NCBI RefSeq assembly: GCF_001613065.1
Contig: NZ_BDBQ01000120.1
Coordinates: forward strand, 1 to 36,320
DNA length: 36,320 nt
Source of the DNA: Nocardia miyunensis NBRC 108239
Lineage (GTDB): Bacteria > Actinomycetota > Actinomycetes > Mycobacteriales > Mycobacteriaceae
Reading direction: 5' to 3'
In this document: one piece after another, positions 16,454-24,037 of the stretch
Position numbering within the stretch: position 1 is the first letter of the stretch
Layout of the letters: each line of letters begins with the position of its first letter
Program-made: the position numbers and the translations under genes
The notes under the pieces: generated by a model
Told to the model about the DNA's origin: nothing
The model's database searches: none
Seen by the model: the letters and a program-made list of their open reading frames with translations, nothing else

Positions 16454-17041
16454 ATGCTGAATCCACGCGCGACGAACGAGGATCTGACCGCCAAGGCGCG
16501 GATCCGCAATGCCGCCATGGATCTGTTCGCGCAGTACGGCGAGTCCCGGGTGTCGCTGCGGGCGGTCGCCGCCGAGGCCGGCGTCACCCTCGGCTTGGTC
16601 CAACATCACTTCAAGACCAAGGCGGGCCTGCGCGACGCGGTCGATCAGCTGGTGAGCGAGTACTTCTATCAGGCCGTGCACTCGGTACCCAATACCGGAA
16701 CACCGGGCGAGGTCGCGGGCGCGCGGGACGAGGCCGTGCGCGAGATGCTGCGCGAGAACCCGGCCGTGGTGAACTACATCCGCCGCGCGGTCCTCGAACC
16801 GGAGCCGACCCGGCTGAAATTCCTGGAACGCCAGGTGGAGTTGGTGCGCAGCGAGGTCGTCGCCCTGCGCGAGGCAGGTCTGGCCTCCACCTCCCGCCGC
16901 GAATCGACCCAGGTGGTGGCGGTGCTGGTACGGCAGTTCGGCGAACTCCTGCTGGCCCCGATGATCGATTCGGTCTGGCAGATGGTCGCCGACGAGGCCG
17001 ACACCGCCAAACCACGGCTGACGGTCACCGTCGAGGAATGA
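16454..17041 (+). CDS. TetR/AcrR-family transcriptional regulator
   Basis: A 195-residue TetR-family repressor. The N-terminal DNA-binding domain reads ARIRNAAMDLFAQYGESRVSLRAVAAEAGVTLGLVQHHFKTKAGLRDAV, with the helix-turn-helix at about residues 33-55 (VSLRAVAAEAGVTLGLVQHHF). The C-terminal ligand-binding region is helical and shows no recognisable ligand motif. ATG 16454 follows GAGGA 3 bases away. It is divergent from an acyl-CoA dehydrogenase and the 16348-16385 dyad lies between them, so autoregulation and control of the dehydrogenase are the natural inference. Confidence 0.9.
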   Translation: MLNPRATNEDLTAKARIRNAAMDLFAQYGESRVSLRAVAAEAGVTLGLVQHHFKTKAGLRDAVDQLVSEYFYQAVHSVPNTGTPGEVAGARDEAVREMLRENPAVVNYIRRAVLEPEPTRLKFLERQVELVRSEVVALREAGLASTSRRESTQVVAVLVRQFGELLLAPMIDSVWQMVADEADTAKPRLTVTVEE

Positions 17042-17250
17042 CCGGACGATAGCCGCGCTATAGCCGGAGGCTGTGTCCGGTTTCACACTTTCTGTCGCAA
17101 CATCCTTCTCGGGCAGATGACAATCGCCCGGCGATACAAATGTCCAGGAATTTGTTCAACTGCGTCGTGCGACCGATGCGACGCTGCTACCTTGGCTTGC
17201 TACCGGGCGATGCCTCGTTCACCAGCCGTCCCCGCCCTAGGAGCAGCACT

Positions 17251-18324
17251 GTGGAGCACCGGATACGGGATGCGGCGGCGGTGCTGATCGGCATGCTGGT
17301 ACTCGTGTGCACCGGTTGCTCGGTGATGCCCGGACGCCCCGGGCCGACCCGCATCACGGCCGATTTCCGCAGTATCTCGGGCATGTGCGCGGGCAATCCG
17401 GTCACCGTACTGGGCCTGCGGGTCGGCACGGTGGACAAGATCGTCCCGCATCCGGAGTACGCCGAGGTGCACCTGAGCATCGACCGCGACGTCACGATCC
17501 CCGAAAATGTCACGGCCGCACTGATTTCCGGCTCCATCGTGACCGATCGGCATATCGAGCTCTCGCCCGCCTACACCGGCGGCCCGGTGCTGCGCGACGG
17601 CGCGCACCTGACCACCGAATCGACCCGCAGCCCGGTCGAATTGGACACCCTGCTGGAAACCATCGACCGATTCACCGCCGCCCTCGCGCCGCCGCCGGGC
17701 AGTACGCGGGGCCCGCTGTCCGGCACTGTGCTCTATGACATGGTCGACGGCCGCGGCGCGAAGATCCGTGACACATTGGCGGCCCTGACCGGCGCGTTGC
17801 GGTTGGGCGTGGCCGACGGGGACGCGATCTCGCAGATCATCGTCCAGCTCAACGATCTGACCTCGATGCTGGCCGACAACGACACAGCCGTAAGGGAATT
17901 CGGCGACAAGGTCACCCGGATGTCCTCGATGCTCGCCGAGCAGGCCCCCGGACTCCAGGCGACGCTGGATCAGCTCGAGGCATTCCTGTCCGATAGCAGC
18001 ACCACGTTCGGCGGTTATCGGGACCGCCTGTCCGCCAGCCTGACCGGGCTGACCAACGTCACCGATCAGTTGCGCGCCAACGCATCCCAGGTCACCGAGA
18101 TCGCGGACGTCACGCCGCTGATCGCCCAGAATCTCGACCTCCTGATCGATCGCCGCGGCCGCTTCGCCCGTGCCCACGCGTTGCTCGGCACCGGCACCAC
18201 GGAGATCGTCAGTACCTTCTGCGAGCGGATCGGGTTGCGGGCCGATGGCTGCCGGACCGGACGGGTTCAGGATCTGGGCCCGGACTTCGGTCTGACCGCG
18301 GCAGTGCTCGGCCTGACCCGATGA
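17251..18324 (+). CDS. Orphan Mce/MlaD-family lipoprotein (MceE/LprK-like)
   Basis: A 357-residue Mce-family protein. The N-terminus has a basic start, a hydrophobic segment and a lipobox-like VCTGC placing the lipidated cysteine at residue 23. The -3 position is Cys instead of the usual Leu, Val or Ile. The MlaD domain follows (ITADFRSISGMCAGNPVTVLGLRVGTVDKIVPHPEYAEVHLSID...), then a helical Mce tail rich in LTSMLADND and LQATLDQLEAFL type repeats. Mce proteins normally come in sets of six with two YrbE permeases and carry lipids across the envelope; none of those are here. GTG 17251 has AGGAG 7 bases upstream. A TetR gene starts just after it. I infer an accessory subunit for an Mce system elsewhere. 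Confidence 0.88.
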   Translation: MEHRIRDAAAVLIGMLVLVCTGCSVMPGRPGPTRITADFRSISGMCAGNPVTVLGLRVGTVDKIVPHPEYAEVHLSIDRDVTIPENVTAALISGSIVTDRHIELSPAYTGGPVLRDGAHLTTESTRSPVELDTLLETIDRFTAALAPPPGSTRGPLSGTVLYDMVDGRGAKIRDTLAALTGALRLGVADGDAISQIIVQLNDLTSMLADNDTAVREFGDKVTRMSSMLAEQAPGLQATLDQLEAFLSDSSTTFGGYRDRLSASLTGLTNVTDQLRANASQVTEIADVTPLIAQNLDLLIDRRGRFARAHALLGTGTTEIVSTFCERIGLRADGCRTGRVQDLGPDFGLTAAVLGLTR

Positions 18325-18383
18325 CGCCGACGACCCCGCCACCGGTGGCGATGCAGACCGGCCACTTCGTGGCCCGAAGAGGT

Positions 18384-18389
18384 TACAGT
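18384..18389 (+). promoter_or_regulatory. -10-like TACAGT for a leaderless TetR gene
   Basis: TACAGT ends 6 bases before the GTG at 18396, so transcription would begin on the start codon. No convincing ribosome binding site is present at the usual distance. Confidence 0.45.
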
Positions 18390-18395
18390 GCTCGC

Positions 18396-18998
18396 GTGGC
18401 CGAGACCTCGCAACGTGCACGCAACCCCTGGGGGCAGGGTGAGCGGTTGCGGCTGGAGATCCTCGAGGCCGCCGCGCGGTTGCTGTCCGACCTGGGCAGC
18501 GAGGAGGGGCTCACGATCCGCGGCGTGGCCCGCGCGGCCGGAATCTCCCCGGCCAGCATCTATCAGCATTTCAACGATAAGTCCGCGCTGGTCGACGGCC
18601 TGATCGACTACGACGCCGGACAACTGGCCGCGGTGATGGCCGACGCACAGACACAGTTCCCGCCCGATGCGGTCCTGGATCGAGTCCGCGCGCAGATGAA
18701 GGCGTACTGCCGGTTCGCCCTGGACAGTCCGGGCCACTACCGGCTGATGATCAACAACCGGCCCACCCAGGACTCGCGGCCGGGCCCGCTGACCCCGTTG
18801 GTCCAGCAGATGATCATCGGATTCGAGCGCTGCGAGGAGGCCGGGGTGTTGTTGCGGCTCCCGCCCGAGCGGGCCGCGGTGGTGGTCTTCGTCGGCGCGC
18901 ACGGCCGCGTCGCACTGTGGCACGCGAGTCAGGGTTCGCCGCAGACCGAGGTCGTGCTGGACTTCGTCGACGAGCTCATCTCGCTCGTCATCGATTGA
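18396..18998 (+). CDS. TetR/AcrR-family transcriptional regulator
   Basis: A 200-residue TetR-family protein with an N-terminal DNA-binding domain, RLEILEAAARLLSDLGSEEGLTIRGVARAAGISPASIYQHFNDKSALVDGLI, and a helical C-terminal domain of the TetR_C_13-like sort. I chose GTG 18396, where the family's alignable start lies and a -10-like element stands 6 bases upstream. An alternative ATG at 18321 overlaps the stop of the Mce gene (ATGA) and would add 25 poorly conserved residues. It lies between the Mce-like gene and the CYP105-like P450, whose promoter carries two dyads. It may control either or both. Confidence 0.88.
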   Translation: MAETSQRARNPWGQGERLRLEILEAAARLLSDLGSEEGLTIRGVARAAGISPASIYQHFNDKSALVDGLIDYDAGQLAAVMADAQTQFPPDAVLDRVRAQMKAYCRFALDSPGHYRLMINNRPTQDSRPGPLTPLVQQMIIGFERCEEAGVLLRLPPERAAVVVFVGAHGRVALWHASQGSPQTEVVLDFVDELISLVID

Positions 18999-19021
18999 AT
19001 CCCTTCACATCTCGCTAATAG

Positions 19022-19081
19022 TTGCTTAGCAAGGCGAACGGGATCTATCCTGGCCGAGTTAGTGAACGATTGTTTAGTAAC
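19022..19081 (+). promoter_or_regulatory. Promoter and two dyads upstream of the CYP105-like P450
   Basis: A perfect 11-base dyad TTGCTTAGCAA (19022-19032) overlaps a possible -35 (TTGCTT, 19022-19027). TATCCT at 19046-19051 could be the -10, spaced 18 bases. A second, larger imperfect dyad spans 19058-19081, with GTTAGTGAAC and GTTTAGTAAC half-sites (18 of 24 positions symmetric). The latter lies between the -10 and the ribosome binding site, a good location for a TetR repressor. Confidence 0.55.
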
Positions 19082-19098
19082 TCTGTCAGGGGGTCACC

Positions 19099-20316
19099 AT
19101 GACCGAAGCCCTTCCCAAGACCGAAGCCCTTCCCAAGTTCCCCATGGCGCGAGCCGCCGGCTGCCCGTTCAATCCGCCGCCCGCCCTGCGCGAAGTCGCC
19201 CCGGTCAGCCGGGTGGAGATCTGGAACGGCGAAACGCCTTGGCTCGTCACCGGTTACGACGAACAGCGGGCGGTACTCGCCGATCACCGGTTCAGCGCCA
19301 ACACTCTCGAGGATGGCTATCCGCATCAGTCTCAGTCCATCGCCGCACGGCGGCGCGCAGCCCGCTCGTTCATCGCGATGGACGATCCGGAGCACGATCA
19401 GCAGCGAAAGATGTTGACCCGCAACTTCATGGTCAAGCGGGTGCAGGCGATGCGCCCGCGGGTGCAGCAGATCGTCGACGAGCTGATCGACGACATGCTC
19501 GCCGGGCCGCAACCCGCGGATCTGGTGACCGCCTTCGCGCTGCCGGTGCCCTCGCTGGTGATCTGCGAACTGCTCGGTGTGCCCTACGAGGACCACGACT
19601 TCTTCCAGGCATGCAGCAAGGTGATGATCTCCCGCGTGTCGACAGCCGAGGAGTCCTTGGCGGCCAACGCCAAGTTGACCTCCTACCTGCGGGATCTCGT
19701 TGTGGCCAAACAGAAGACGCCGACCGACGATCTGATCGGACGGCTGGTCGGCGGGCAGGTCGCCGCGGGCGAGCTGACCGTGGACGAGGCCGCGAACATG
19801 TCCTCGCTCATGCTGATCGCCGGGCACGAGACGACGGCCAACATGATCGCCCTGGGCACCCTGGCACTGCTCGAGCATCCCGATCAGCTCGCCGAACTGC
19901 GCGAGACCGAGGATCCGGCGCTGATCGCCAACGCGGTCGAGGAACTGCTGCGCTACCTGACCATCGTGCACACCGGACGTCGGCGGGTGGCCACCGAGGA
20001 CGTCGAGGTCGGCGGGCAGTTGGTCCGCGCCGGCGAGGGCATCATCCTGGCCAATGACGCTGGAAACCGGGATGATTCGGTGTTCCCCGACCCGGACAAG
20101 CTCGACATCCACCGCAAGGCACGGCATCACGTGGCTTTCGGTTACGGCGTGCACCAGTGCCTCGGCCAGCCGCTGGCGCGGATGGAGCTGCAGGTCGTCT
20201 ACAGCACGCTGTACAAGCGCATTCCCACACTGCGCCTTGCGATTCCGTTCGAGGATGTGCAGTTCAAAGATGAGATGGCCGTCTACGGCGTCCACTCGCT
20301 TCCCATCGCCTGGTAA
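19099..20316 (+). CDS. cytochrome P450, CYP105-like
   Basis: A 405-residue P450. Landmarks are the start region ARAAGCPFNPPPALRE, AGHETTANMIALG in the I helix, EELLRY for ExxR, and FGYGVHQCLGQPLARMELQ, whose Cys354 is the haem ligand. This combination is characteristic of the CYP105 family, which hydroxylates diverse xenobiotics, macrolides and sterols. A [3Fe-4S] ferredoxin gene follows 12 bases later, as in the classic suaC-suaB and subC-subB pairs of Streptomyces, so that ferredoxin is probably its electron donor. ATG 19099 follows a G-rich site (AGGGGG). The first 13 codons contain an exact 18-base tandem repeat. Regulation by an adjacent TetR is likely. Confidence 0.93.
   Translation: MTEALPKTEALPKFPMARAAGCPFNPPPALREVAPVSRVEIWNGETPWLVTGYDEQRAVLADHRFSANTLEDGYPHQSQSIAARRRAARSFIAMDDPEHDQQRKMLTRNFMVKRVQAMRPRVQQIVDELIDDMLAGPQPADLVTAFALPVPSLVICELLGVPYEDHDFFQACSKVMISRVSTAEESLAANAKLTSYLRDLVVAKQKTPTDDLIGRLVGGQVAAGELTVDEAANMSSLMLIAGHETTANMIALGTLALLEHPDQLAELRETEDPALIANAVEELLRYLTIVHTGRRRVATEDVEVGGQLVRAGEGIILANDAGNRDDSVFPDPDKLDIHRKARHHVAFGYGVHQCLGQPLARMELQVVYSTLYKRIPTLRLAIPFEDVQFKDEMAVYGVHSLPIAW
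19102..19137 (+). repeat. Exact 18-base tandem duplication in the P450 N-terminus
   Basis: ACCGAAGCCCTTCCCAAG occurs twice head to tail (19102-19119 and 19120-19137), encoding TEALPK twice at residues 2-13. It keeps the frame. Confidence 0.9.
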
Positions 20317-20328
20317 GGAGCTCTTCTC

Positions 20329-20523
20329 ATGAAAGTTGTTGTGGATCAAGTCAAGTGCGTCGGCTCCGGACAGTGCGTGATGGTGTCCGAGGAGGTGTTC
20401 GACCAGCGCGACGAGGACGGCGTCGTGGTGCTGCTGCAGGAGGAGCCCGCCGAGGATCAGCACGAGGGCGTGCGCGAGGCGGCGCGGGTCTGCCCGGCGC
20501 TGGCCATCGAGATCGACGAGTAG
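20329..20523 (+). CDS. [3Fe-4S] ferredoxin, CYP partner
   Basis: A 64-residue ferredoxin with cysteines at 10, 16 and 55 (CVGSGQC and VCP). The position where a [4Fe-4S] ferredoxin has a fourth cysteine is occupied otherwise, giving a [3Fe-4S] cluster of the SuaB/SubB type. It passes electrons from a reductase to the P450 upstream, which ends 12 bases before. ATG 20329 is preceded by AAGGAG, within the P450 stop region, so both are translated from one message. No ferredoxin reductase gene lies nearby. Confidence 0.93.
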   Translation: MKVVVDQVKCVGSGQCVMVSEEVFDQRDEDGVVVLLQEEPAEDQHEGVREAARVCPALAIEIDE

Positions 20524-20547
20524 CGAGCGTCGCGGCCGTAGGGATGC

Positions 20548-20579
20548 GCGGGCCGTCGACCACAGGGTCGACGGCCCGC
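20548..20579 (+). terminator. Strong hairpin terminator after the ferredoxin gene
   Basis: GCGGGCCGTCGACC (20548-20561), loop ACAG, and the exact complement GGTCGACGGCCCGC (20566-20579). The 14-base-pair perfect stem lies 25 bases after the stop. It has no T tract, as is common for actinobacterial terminators. Confidence 0.75.
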
Positions 20580-20736
20580 CCAGGTCCGGGTGATCTCCCC
20601 CAATCGTGACCCGTTCGAGATCCAGCGAACCCTTCGCAAATACCTCCAGCTCTGAATATCCTTCCCGAGTGAGCACCGGGCAAATGTCCGGCTCACGATC
20701 GCTCGCAGGATCACGACGAGTGGGAGGCGGGAATCG

Positions 20737-22470
20737 ATGGCGAAGAGCGTCGCCGACGGACTGTGGGAGATGCTGGCTTCCGCGGGGGTGCGCCGGTGTT
20801 ACGGCATCGTGGGCGACGCCCTCAACCCGGTCATCGACGCCATGCGCCGCAACGGGGACATCGATTTCGTGCACGTGCGGCACGAGGAGTACGGCGTATT
20901 CGCCGCCGTCGCCGAGGCATGCCTGACCGGGCGTCCGGTCGCGGTGTGCGGTACCGCCGGACCGGGCGTGACCCATCTGATCAACGGCCTGATCGACGCC
21001 CGGAAAGAGGGCGCGCCGATCATCGCCATCGCCGGTGACAGCGAGTCCGCGCTGCTGGACAGCGGCACCGTCGAGGAACTCAACCCCTACAAGTTCTTCG
21101 ACACCGCGGCGCACTACATCGGCCGCATCACCAATCCCGCGCAACTGCACCACGTCGTGAGCAGCGCGGTGACCATCGCCCTGGCCGAGCACGGCCCGAC
21201 CGTGGTGGCCGTCCCCGGTGACGTCGCGGTACGCGACGCACCGAAACTGTCTCTGCGCGTGCCGATTCCGGCACCGCAGACGCGTCCGGCGGCGGCCGCC
21301 GACCTGACCGCCATGGCCGAGATCATCGACGACGCCGATCGGATCGCCATCTTCGGCGGTGACGGCTGCGCCGACGCGGGCATCGAAGTGCGCGCCCTGG
21401 CCGCGAAACTGCAAGCACCGGTGGGCTATTCGCTCAAGGGAAAGCAGTGGCTCGAACACGACAATCCCAATGCCGTCGGCATGACCGGGCTGCTCGGCTA
21501 CGGCGGCTGCTGGGAGGCGATCAACAAATGCGATGTGCTGCTCATGCTCGGCACCGACTTCCCCTTCCCGAACTTCCTGCCGCACACCGGGGTCGAGGTC
21601 ATCCAGGTCGACCGTAACCCGCGGCATCTCGGGCGGCGAATTCCGTTGGCGCTGGGCGTGATCGGCGATGTGCGGGCCACCGTGAGCGAACTGCTGCCCA
21701 TGGTGGCGGCCAAGTCCGGGGACCACTTCCTGAACAAATGCGTGAAGGCGACGCGCAGCTTCGACAGGCACCTGCGGCACTACGTCACCAGGGGCCCGGA
21801 GATGACACCGATCCGGCCCGAATATCTCGCCGCGCTCCTGGACGAGGAGGCCGCGGACGACGCACTGTTCTTCGCCGATACCGGCACCGCGGTCATCTGG
21901 GCCTCCCGGCACATCCACTACGGATCCGATCGACGCCTGTTCGGATCGTTCTCCTGGGCCTCGATGGCGAACGCCTCCCCCAACGCCTTCGGCGCGCAAC
22001 TCGCCTTCCCCGGACGCCAGACCATCGCCCTGTGCGGTGACGGCGGATTCACCATGCTCGGGCTGGGCGATCTGCTCACCCAGGTGCAGCACCGGACACC
22101 GGTGGTGAACGTCATCCTGAACAACGGCATGCTCGATTTCGTCGATATCGAACAGCAGGAGGCCGGGCTGATCCCGTACGGCACCGACTTCGCCAATCCC
22201 GACTTCGGCAAGGTCGCGGAGGCCATGGGCGCCAAGGGGATTCGCGTCGAGGATCCGGGCGAGCTGCGCGATGCGATCCGAACGGCGTTGGCGCACAGGG
22301 ACGGACCGGTGGTGCTGGACGTGCTGGTCGACAAGCACGCGCTGGCCATGCCCGCGCACGTGCCGGGCGAGACGGCCGTCGGCTTCACCCTGAGCCTGGC
22401 CAGGCAGACGCTGCACGGAGATCTGGACAAGGTCGTCACCACGGCCGAACACAATATCGGCCTGCTCTGA
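20737..22470 (+). CDS. poxB: pyruvate dehydrogenase (quinone) / pyruvate oxidase, PoxB-like
   Basis: A 577-residue ThDP-dependent enzyme of PoxB length. VRHEEYGVFAAVAEA contains the catalytic ThDP-activating glutamate at residue 50 or 51. GTAGPGVTHLINGL and the central FAD-type domain (ADRIAIFGGDGC) follow. CGDGGFTMLGLGDLLTQVQHRTPVVNVILNN is the ThDP/metal motif GDG...NN. Pyruvate:quinone oxidoreductases decarboxylate pyruvate to acetate and pass electrons to the membrane quinone pool, with the C-terminal tail binding the membrane. ATG 20737 follows GGAGG at 20723-20727. The baeRF11-like gene starts 48 bases later. Related ThDP enzymes (acetolactate synthase, sulfoacetaldehyde acetyltransferase) are less likely but not excluded. 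Confidence 0.85.
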   Translation: MAKSVADGLWEMLASAGVRRCYGIVGDALNPVIDAMRRNGDIDFVHVRHEEYGVFAAVAEACLTGRPVAVCGTAGPGVTHLINGLIDARKEGAPIIAIAGDSESALLDSGTVEELNPYKFFDTAAHYIGRITNPAQLHHVVSSAVTIALAEHGPTVVAVPGDVAVRDAPKLSLRVPIPAPQTRPAAAADLTAMAEIIDDADRIAIFGGDGCADAGIEVRALAAKLQAPVGYSLKGKQWLEHDNPNAVGMTGLLGYGGCWEAINKCDVLLMLGTDFPFPNFLPHTGVEVIQVDRNPRHLGRRIPLALGVIGDVRATVSELLPMVAAKSGDHFLNKCVKATRSFDRHLRHYVTRGPEMTPIRPEYLAALLDEEAADDALFFADTGTAVIWASRHIHYGSDRRLFGSFSWASMANASPNAFGAQLAFPGRQTIALCGDGGFTMLGLGDLLTQVQHRTPVVNVILNNGMLDFVDIEQQEAGLIPYGTDFANPDFGKVAEAMGAKGIRVEDPGELRDAIRTALAHRDGPVVLDVLVDKHALAMPAHVPGETAVGFTLSLARQTLHGDLDKVVTTAEHNIGLL

Positions 22471-22518
22471 TCCGCCGGCGGGCCCGAGCCCGCCTGCGCC
22501 GAGATACGGAGGATACGC

Positions 22519-23622
22519 ATGCTGCACACCGATATTCCGACCCGCGGTGAGATCCTCGCCCTCGTATCGACCATCGAGCCGTGGTGCGTCTCGGTCTACA
22601 CACCGACCGAGGTGAGCACGCCGACGCCGGACAAGAACCGGGTCGCGTTCGAGAATCAGGCCCGGCGGGCGCTCGAGCAGGTCACCGACAAGGAGGCCCG
22701 CGTGGCCCTCGAGGAGGAGTTCGACGATCTGATCGACGACGAGGACTACTGGCGGTATCAGTCGCGCACGCTGGTGACGCTCGCGACGCCCGAGCGGACG
22801 CGGACGTTCCGGGTGCCGAATCGGCTCGAGGCCGCCACCAGGGTCGGGGATCGGTTCGACATCAAACCGCTGTTGCGCACCATCACCTTTCCGCAGGACG
22901 CCTTCGTCCTGGCGCTGTCGGAGAACGCGGTGCGCCTGGTCGAGGTGACCCCGGACGAGCCCGCCCAGGACGTCGCGGTGGCCGGGCTGCCGGTGAGCCT
23001 GACCGACCACATCGCCCAGCCGGGTATGAGCCGCAGCCCGCACGGGCGGTTGCAGGGCACCGAGGGCCGCAAGGTCCGGATCCGGCAGTTCTGCCGGGCG
23101 GTGGATCACGCCTTGCGAAATGTGCTGTCCGGCAGGGACGTTCCGCTGATCCTGGCCGCGGCCGAACCGATCGCCTCGCTGTATCGCTCGGTGAACAGCT
23201 ATCCGGGACTGCTGACCGAGGAGATCGCGGGCAATCCGGAACATCTGTCCGACGCGGACCTGGCCACCCGTGCCCGCGCCGTGCTGGACAGGCACTACGC
23301 CGCCGAATTGTCCGAGCTGCGTGCGGAATTCGAGCAACGCCGCAGTGACGGGCGCGCCTCCGCGGATCTGTCCGATATCGCCCGCGCCGCGACCTACGGC
23401 ACGGTGCACACCCTCATGGTCGATATCGATACGCCGATTCCCGGAACCGTCGCCGAGGACGGATCGCTCACCTTCGCCACCACCGGCGCGGCCGGCGCAC
23501 CGGGCATCCTCGATGAAATCGCCCGTCGCGTACTGCTTTCCGACGGCCGGGTCCTGGCGGTGCGCGCCGCCGATCTGCCCGACGGCGCGCACGCGGCCGC
23601 CGTGCTGCGCTACGTCCCCTGA
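22519..23622 (+). CDS. baeRF family 11-like protein (release-factor-related)
   Basis: A 367-residue protein resembling the bacterial archaeo-eukaryotic release factor family (baeRF11) also seen as host-attachment-like proteins. The N-terminal half has the PWCVSVYTPTE start and FVLALSENAVRLVEV; the C-terminal half has AATYGTVHTLMVDIDT and the short FAT-like end VLAVRAADLPDGAHAAAVLRY. Function in bacteria is not established; stress or ribosome-related roles have been proposed for the family. ATG 22519 has GGAGG 7 bases before it. It is 48 bases behind poxB and probably co-transcribed, which would link it to stationary-phase or stress metabolism. Confidence 0.75.
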   Translation: MLHTDIPTRGEILALVSTIEPWCVSVYTPTEVSTPTPDKNRVAFENQARRALEQVTDKEARVALEEEFDDLIDDEDYWRYQSRTLVTLATPERTRTFRVPNRLEAATRVGDRFDIKPLLRTITFPQDAFVLALSENAVRLVEVTPDEPAQDVAVAGLPVSLTDHIAQPGMSRSPHGRLQGTEGRKVRIRQFCRAVDHALRNVLSGRDVPLILAAAEPIASLYRSVNSYPGLLTEEIAGNPEHLSDADLATRARAVLDRHYAAELSELRAEFEQRRSDGRASADLSDIARAATYGTVHTLMVDIDTPIPGTVAEDGSLTFATTGAAGAPGILDEIARRVLLSDGRVLAVRAADLPDGAHAAAVLRYVP

Positions 23623-23982
23623 CCCGTACGCCGCGTCGCCGCCCGTCTCCCGGTCCGCACGCTCGGCCCGCCGTGCACAAGCGCCCACCTGGTGATCGCG
23701 GAACGGTCCGGCGCGATGGCGGGAGTCACCCGGCCGACCGTCTCCGCGGATACCGCTCAGACCCGGTTTCGTGACCGCTGCCCGGCCTGGACCTTCCGTT
23801 GTAAGCAAGTCGCTCGGAAGCGCCCGCCGCGCATGTCCCCCACATGATGAGCAAATTCCGGCTCAGCAACGATAATTCGGGCAGCGCATCACTGGGAGTT
23901 CGGCGCCGATATCCGGGAAATTCGCGTGTCCCGCCGATGGTGCGCGTAGATGAGCGGGTATCGCGTTCGCGGCACGCCGAAA
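23623..23982. other. Non-coding gap without recognised features
   Basis: I see no supportable gene, RNA or repeat here. Open frames are short and lack ribosome binding sites. A change of base composition near 23860-23890 (AATTCCGG, CGATAATTCGG) is the only irregularity. The gap separates the 3' ends of baeRF11 and the secreted protein gene, so lack of promoters is expected. Confidence 0.6.
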
Positions 23983-24010
23983 GGCGGATCGCCTGAAGTG
24001 GCGATCCGCC
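23983..24010 (-). terminator. Hairpin terminator of the secreted glycine-zipper protein gene
   Basis: GGCGGATCGCC (23983-23993), loop TGAAGT, and GGCGATCCGCC (24000-24010): a perfect 11-base-pair stem located 28 bases past the stop at 24038 on the minus strand. Confidence 0.7.
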
Positions 24011-24037
24011 CGTCGAGAATTGCGGTGGTGCGCGGAA

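Noticed and set aside
19045..23808. A 1587-codon open frame on the minus strand
   Set aside because: It runs antisense to the P450, ferredoxin, pyruvate oxidase and baeRF11 genes, which have clear family motifs. Its translation is low-complexity His/Arg/Gly-rich, a codon-bias shadow.
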